Origin: Bryobacterales bacterium
GTDB taxonomy: Bacteria > Cyanobacteriota > Vampirovibrionia > Obscuribacterales > Obscuribacteraceae
Direction: 5' to 3'
Length of the DNA stretch: 7,766 bases
NCBI GenBank assembly: GCA_903970295.1
Contig: CAJCHQ010000240.1
Location: 1-7,766, forward strand
Below the pieces are notes generated by a model. It was not told where the DNA came from. It was given only the letters and a program-made list of their open reading frames with translations, and made no database searches. Both the position numbers and the translations under genes were made by a program. Positions 5,077-7,766 of the stretch are shown piece by piece (the first letter of the stretch is position 1; each line of letters begins with the position of its first letter).

Positions 5077-6555
5077 ATGAATATTGCACTGCGAATAAGC
5101 CGCCCATTAGCCGAACCGGTTTGTAAGCATCTGGTTCTCGCTCTCAAAGACGCAATCGAGTCAGGTCAATTGCAGGCTGGAGATCAATTGCCGACAACTC
5201 GAGAATTGGCGTTCAGCTTGCAGATAGCGCGCGGCACCGTGGTCAAAGCCTATCGTGAGTTGATCAATCGGGGGTATCTAGCGGCAAAACGCGGTTATGG
5301 CACCGTTGTCAGTGCCAATCCGCCGGAAGTTTCGCAACCGCTTATAAACACTGTTAATATCTGGGGCGCTGAGCCGGCGCTGTCGAATTTTGGTCAACGC
5401 TTGACGCAAATGACACTGCCCGGCAACACCTCATTCGATCTAGCGGAACTAAATCATGGTTGCGCTGCGCGTGAATTCTTGCCGGTCAAACGCTGGCGCG
5501 AACTGACCAACCGCTACTGTCGCTCGACTGAGTACAGCAAACCTGAGTATGTTACCGATCCGTTTGGTTATGAACCTTTGCGAGCGGAGATCGGTCGCTT
5601 CTTGCTGAGAACGAAAGGTGTCAGATGTGGTGTCGACCAAATTATGACATTTACTAGCACTCAGAGAATTCTGGACTTCGCCCTCTCGCTTTTGATCAAT
5701 GCCGGCGAGACCGTCGCTGTTGAAGATCCGGGCTACGGCGGCATTCGCGATAATGCTACCGCATGCGGTGCGCGCCTTTTTCCAGTGCCTATCGATCAGG
5801 ACGGATTGATACCAAGTTTTTTGCCTGATTCCGATCAATCGTGCCAGCTTCTTCACACTTCACCCGAGTGTCAAGATCCCACCGGAGTGACGCTATCGGA
5901 AGTACGCAAACACGAGCTCGCGGAGTGGGCGCGTCGCACTGACGCCTACATCATCGAAGACGCCTGGGATTCTGCCTATCACTATGGTGGACCTGTCAAT
6001 GCCTGCTTGCAGAGTATTTGCCCGGAACGGGTGCTTTATATCTACACGCCCTGGAAAGTTTTGTATCCGCTGACAATGATGGGTTTTTTGATTTTGCCCA
6101 AACCTCTGATTCCAGCCTTTCGGCGCCTCAAACTTATTACCGATCGCCACTCACCGGAACTTGATGCCCTGGTGCTCACCGACTTCATTAGCGAAGGTCA
6201 CCTCGACAAACATATTGACAGCGTCTTGAAAATTTATCGCCAGCGCAGGCAATCAATAATATTCGCTCTTAAAACTTGCTTTCGCGAAAAAATCGCCCTA
6301 TTCCCAAAAACTTCCGGGTTGCATTTGCGCTTCCAATTGATGCTCGAGGCGGATGATTCGGAAATACTGGCAGCGGCGAAGCGGATGAGTGTTCCTCTCG
6401 TCAGCACGCAACCATATTATTTCGGCGCCGCTCAACGGGGTGAATTCCTCATGCAGTTTACGCTTGAGGCAGTCGAAACATTAGTGCCAAAAATCATGGA
6501 CCTGGCTTCGGTATTGAATTCTGCGAATGTATACGCGTCTCAGCTCCCAGGGTGA
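5077..6555 (+). CDS. MocR/GabR-type regulator: GntR winged helix fused to aminotransferase-like domain
   Basis: A 492-residue protein, the usual MocR length. Residues 7-78 are a GntR-type winged helix: LPTTRELAFSLQIARGTVVKAYRELINRGYL carries the recognition helix and RGYGTVV the wing. After a linker (80-115) comes an aminotransferase fold-type I domain: DPFGYEPLR (161-169), VEDPGYGG (215-222), HTSPECQDPTG (260-270), IIEDAWDSAYHY (292-303) and YTPWKVLYP (323-331). Lys327 aligns with the lysine that forms the Schiff base with pyridoxal phosphate in GabR and PdxR. Several other cofactor contacts are changed: GTFSK is YTPWK, the arginine seven residues after the lysine is Met334, EDDYDSE is EDAWDSA, and the SGAQ turn is TSTQ. 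It is probably a transcription factor rather than an enzyme. Likely targets are its own operon and the transporter upstream. No strong ribosome site precedes the ATG, and no alternative start exists back to the TAA at 5011. Confidence 0.93.
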   Translation: MNIALRISRPLAEPVCKHLVLALKDAIESGQLQAGDQLPTTRELAFSLQIARGTVVKAYRELINRGYLAAKRGYGTVVSANPPEVSQPLINTVNIWGAEPALSNFGQRLTQMTLPGNTSFDLAELNHGCAAREFLPVKRWRELTNRYCRSTEYSKPEYVTDPFGYEPLRAEIGRFLLRTKGVRCGVDQIMTFTSTQRILDFALSLLINAGETVAVEDPGYGGIRDNATACGARLFPVPIDQDGLIPSFLPDSDQSCQLLHTSPECQDPTGVTLSEVRKHELAEWARRTDAYIIEDAWDSAYHYGGPVNACLQSICPERVLYIYTPWKVLYPLTMMGFLILPKPLIPAFRRLKLITDRHSPELDALVLTDFISEGHLDKHIDSVLKIYRQRRQSIIFALKTCFREKIALFPKTSGLHLRFQLMLEADDSEILAAAKRMSVPLVSTQPYYFGAAQRGEFLMQFTLEAVETLVPKIMDLASVLNSANVYASQLPG

Positions 6556-6559
6556 CACG

Positions 6560-7766
6560 ATGAGCCAGACGATATTTCGCCGCGGATTGATGCTTGTGGC
6601 TGTGCCTCTGACGTTTGAGTTGGTCGTTTTTGGCGCCCTTATCCAACTGAACGAGCAAGCCGAACAAGCTGCCCATCGCGCCGAATGCGCCCGCCAGATT
6701 AACGATGAAGTTTCTGCTCTGCTGCAAAGTATTTTTTCGATCAATCGTGCTTCGCGAGGCAACTCACTCAAAGGACTGCCTCTTGCTCTGGGCGGGCAAC
6801 CGATGCTACCCAGCTTCTTGATGTCGGCTAATCCAGACGTTATCCGCAAAGACTTTCAAACCGCTCAAAGTAATGTCTTCGTGCACATCAATCGACTGAA
6901 AGTTCTGGCTAAAGACGATCCGCAAATCCTGAAAGTGGTCGAGCGAACCGAGACTGCAGCTCTTATTGGCAAAGCCGACTTGGAAGATATTCGCAACCAA
7001 ATTCAGCGGCAAGGTTTCGACCACCTGAATGAAATATTGGACAAAAGCAGAATCAAACTAGACGCAGATCTACGCCAAATGCTCTCGCCACAGCTATTCG
7101 ATCTGGCACAAAACAGGGCAGGCGCCCAGGACGAACACTTCGCCTCAGAAGCGCGTGAAAGATTTCGCCAGTGCCTTGGACTGGCAGTCTTCATGAGCTT
7201 TACACTGGCTATATCTGTGGCCGCACTTTTCTCCAAGAGCATCGCCTCTCGCCTCGACCGCCTGCGCACCAACGCAGTTCTTCTCGCTCAACACAGGCAA
7301 TTGCTACCGGTCATGCGGGGAACGGACGAAATAGCGGAGTTGGATCGGGCATACCACGAAGCCGCAGATCTCTTGGTCGCCAGTGAAGAAAAGCTGCAGA
7401 CCACATTTGATAATGCCGCAGATTTGATTTGCAGCTTGAGCGAAAGGACGACTATTATGCTGGTCAACAAAGCTTGCGAGCGAATTTTGCAGCAGACCGC
7501 GCATGAACTCCTGGGTATTCGCATGCCGACCCTGATAGTTTCGGCAGACCGGCAAATATTTCTCAACACGCTCGAGAGAAGTAAGGAAAATCCCGATGTT
7601 TCGATCAAGTCAGAAGTCAGATTGATAGGCGTTGACGGCACTCTGATCGATACCGTGATTATTTGTCGGTGGTCCGCTCGCCAGCGCAATTACTTCTGCG
7701 TATTCCACGATATTTCAGAGCGCAAAAGAGCGGAAGCGATTAAACGCGAAGTGCTGGCAATGGTCA
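6560..7766 (+). CDS. Membrane sensor histidine kinase (TM-sensor-TM-HAMP-PAS-HisKA), 3'-truncated by window edge
   Basis: The visible 402 residues give a clear sensor layout. Helix 1 spans about 8-28 and is followed by an extracytoplasmic, largely helical region (29-204) of the CHASE3 or four-helix-bundle kind. Helix 2 spans 206-225. A HAMP linker (226-275) ends with the typical DEIAEL at 256-261. A PAS domain runs from about 277 to 385 (TTFDNAADLICSL to FHDISERKRAE). The frame is still open at the window end with KREVLAMV, the residues that normally come directly before the SH[DE]LRTPL phospho-acceptor motif, so a HisKA-ATPase module should follow. The ATG is four bases after the MocR stop. 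AGGG (6549-6552) lies seven bases upstream, inside the end of that gene, so the two are almost certainly co-transcribed and translationally coupled. The signal sensed is unknown, and the partner response regulator is not in the window. Confidence 0.9.
   Translation, partial: MSQTIFRRGLMLVAVPLTFELVVFGALIQLNEQAEQAAHRAECARQINDEVSALLQSIFSINRASRGNSLKGLPLALGGQPMLPSFLMSANPDVIRKDFQTAQSNVFVHINRLKVLAKDDPQILKVVERTETAALIGKADLEDIRNQIQRQGFDHLNEILDKSRIKLDADLRQMLSPQLFDLAQNRAGAQDEHFASEARERFRQCLGLAVFMSFTLAISVAALFSKSIASRLDRLRTNAVLLAQHRQLLPVMRGTDEIAELDRAYHEAADLLVASEEKLQTTFDNAADLICSLSERTTIMLVNKACERILQQTAHELLGIRMPTLIVSADRQIFLNTLERSKENPDVSIKSEVRLIGVDGTLIDTVIICRWSARQRNYFCVFHDISERKRAEAIKREVLAMV

Noticed and set aside
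5077..6555. Aminotransferase enzyme annotation
   Set aside because: The N-terminal GntR winged helix and the MocR length mark a regulator, and the changed active-site residues argue against catalysis.
6481..6849. 122-codon minus-strand frame across the MocR-kinase junction
   Set aside because: It is a shadow of two well-supported plus-strand genes, with no recognisable features of its own.

Overview
The window is a 7.8 kb stretch of bacterial chromosome of roughly balanced base composition. It carries seven protein-coding genes and no RNA genes, insertion sequences or CRISPR repeats that I can see. The mix (a GT87-type membrane glycosyltransferase, an MFS symporter, a MocR regulator and a CHASE/HAMP/PAS histidine kinase, with several intergenic-scale orphans) suits a free-living, metabolically versatile Gram-negative-type bacterium. 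The style of the MFS and kinase sequences reminds me of Obscuribacterales (non-photosynthetic Cyanobacteriota). That is an impression from protein wording, not a demonstrated placement.

Left part (1-2979). The 3' part of a multi-spanning glycosyltransferase 87/DUF2029 gene runs rightward from off the window. It overlaps tail to tail by 34 bp with a leftward orphan gene for a 154-residue protein. Further right on the minus strand lies a two-gene unit: a stand-alone PPC/DUF296 protein (2357-2779) followed immediately by a class I SAM methyltransferase (1598-2350). The two lie in the same reading frame, separated only by one TAG and two codons. The stretch 2780-2979 is a divergent promoter region, with overlapping -10-like boxes on both strands around 2893-2902.

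Right part (2980-7766), all on the plus strand. It holds a small two-helix membrane protein of unknown role, a 12-helix MFS transporter, a MocR/GntR regulator with an aminotransferase-like domain, and, four bases after that, the 5' part of a sensor histidine kinase cut by the window end just before its phospho-acceptor histidine. The MFS gene has a perfect 7-bp stem-loop in its leader. The MocR gene has a 10-bp perfect palindrome and a one-turn direct repeat in its leader. Both are candidate control sites.

How the parts may work together (inference): the transporter, the MocR regulator and the kinase could form a sense-and-import module in which an amine, amino acid or vitamin-like compound is imported and sensed. 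The MocR protein is the most interesting gene. It keeps the Schiff-base lysine position but has lost most of the other residues that normally hold pyridoxal phosphate. I find no strong evidence for an undescribed multi-gene system. The best leads are the degenerate MocR pocket, the MocR-kinase coupling and the in-frame PPC-methyltransferase junction.
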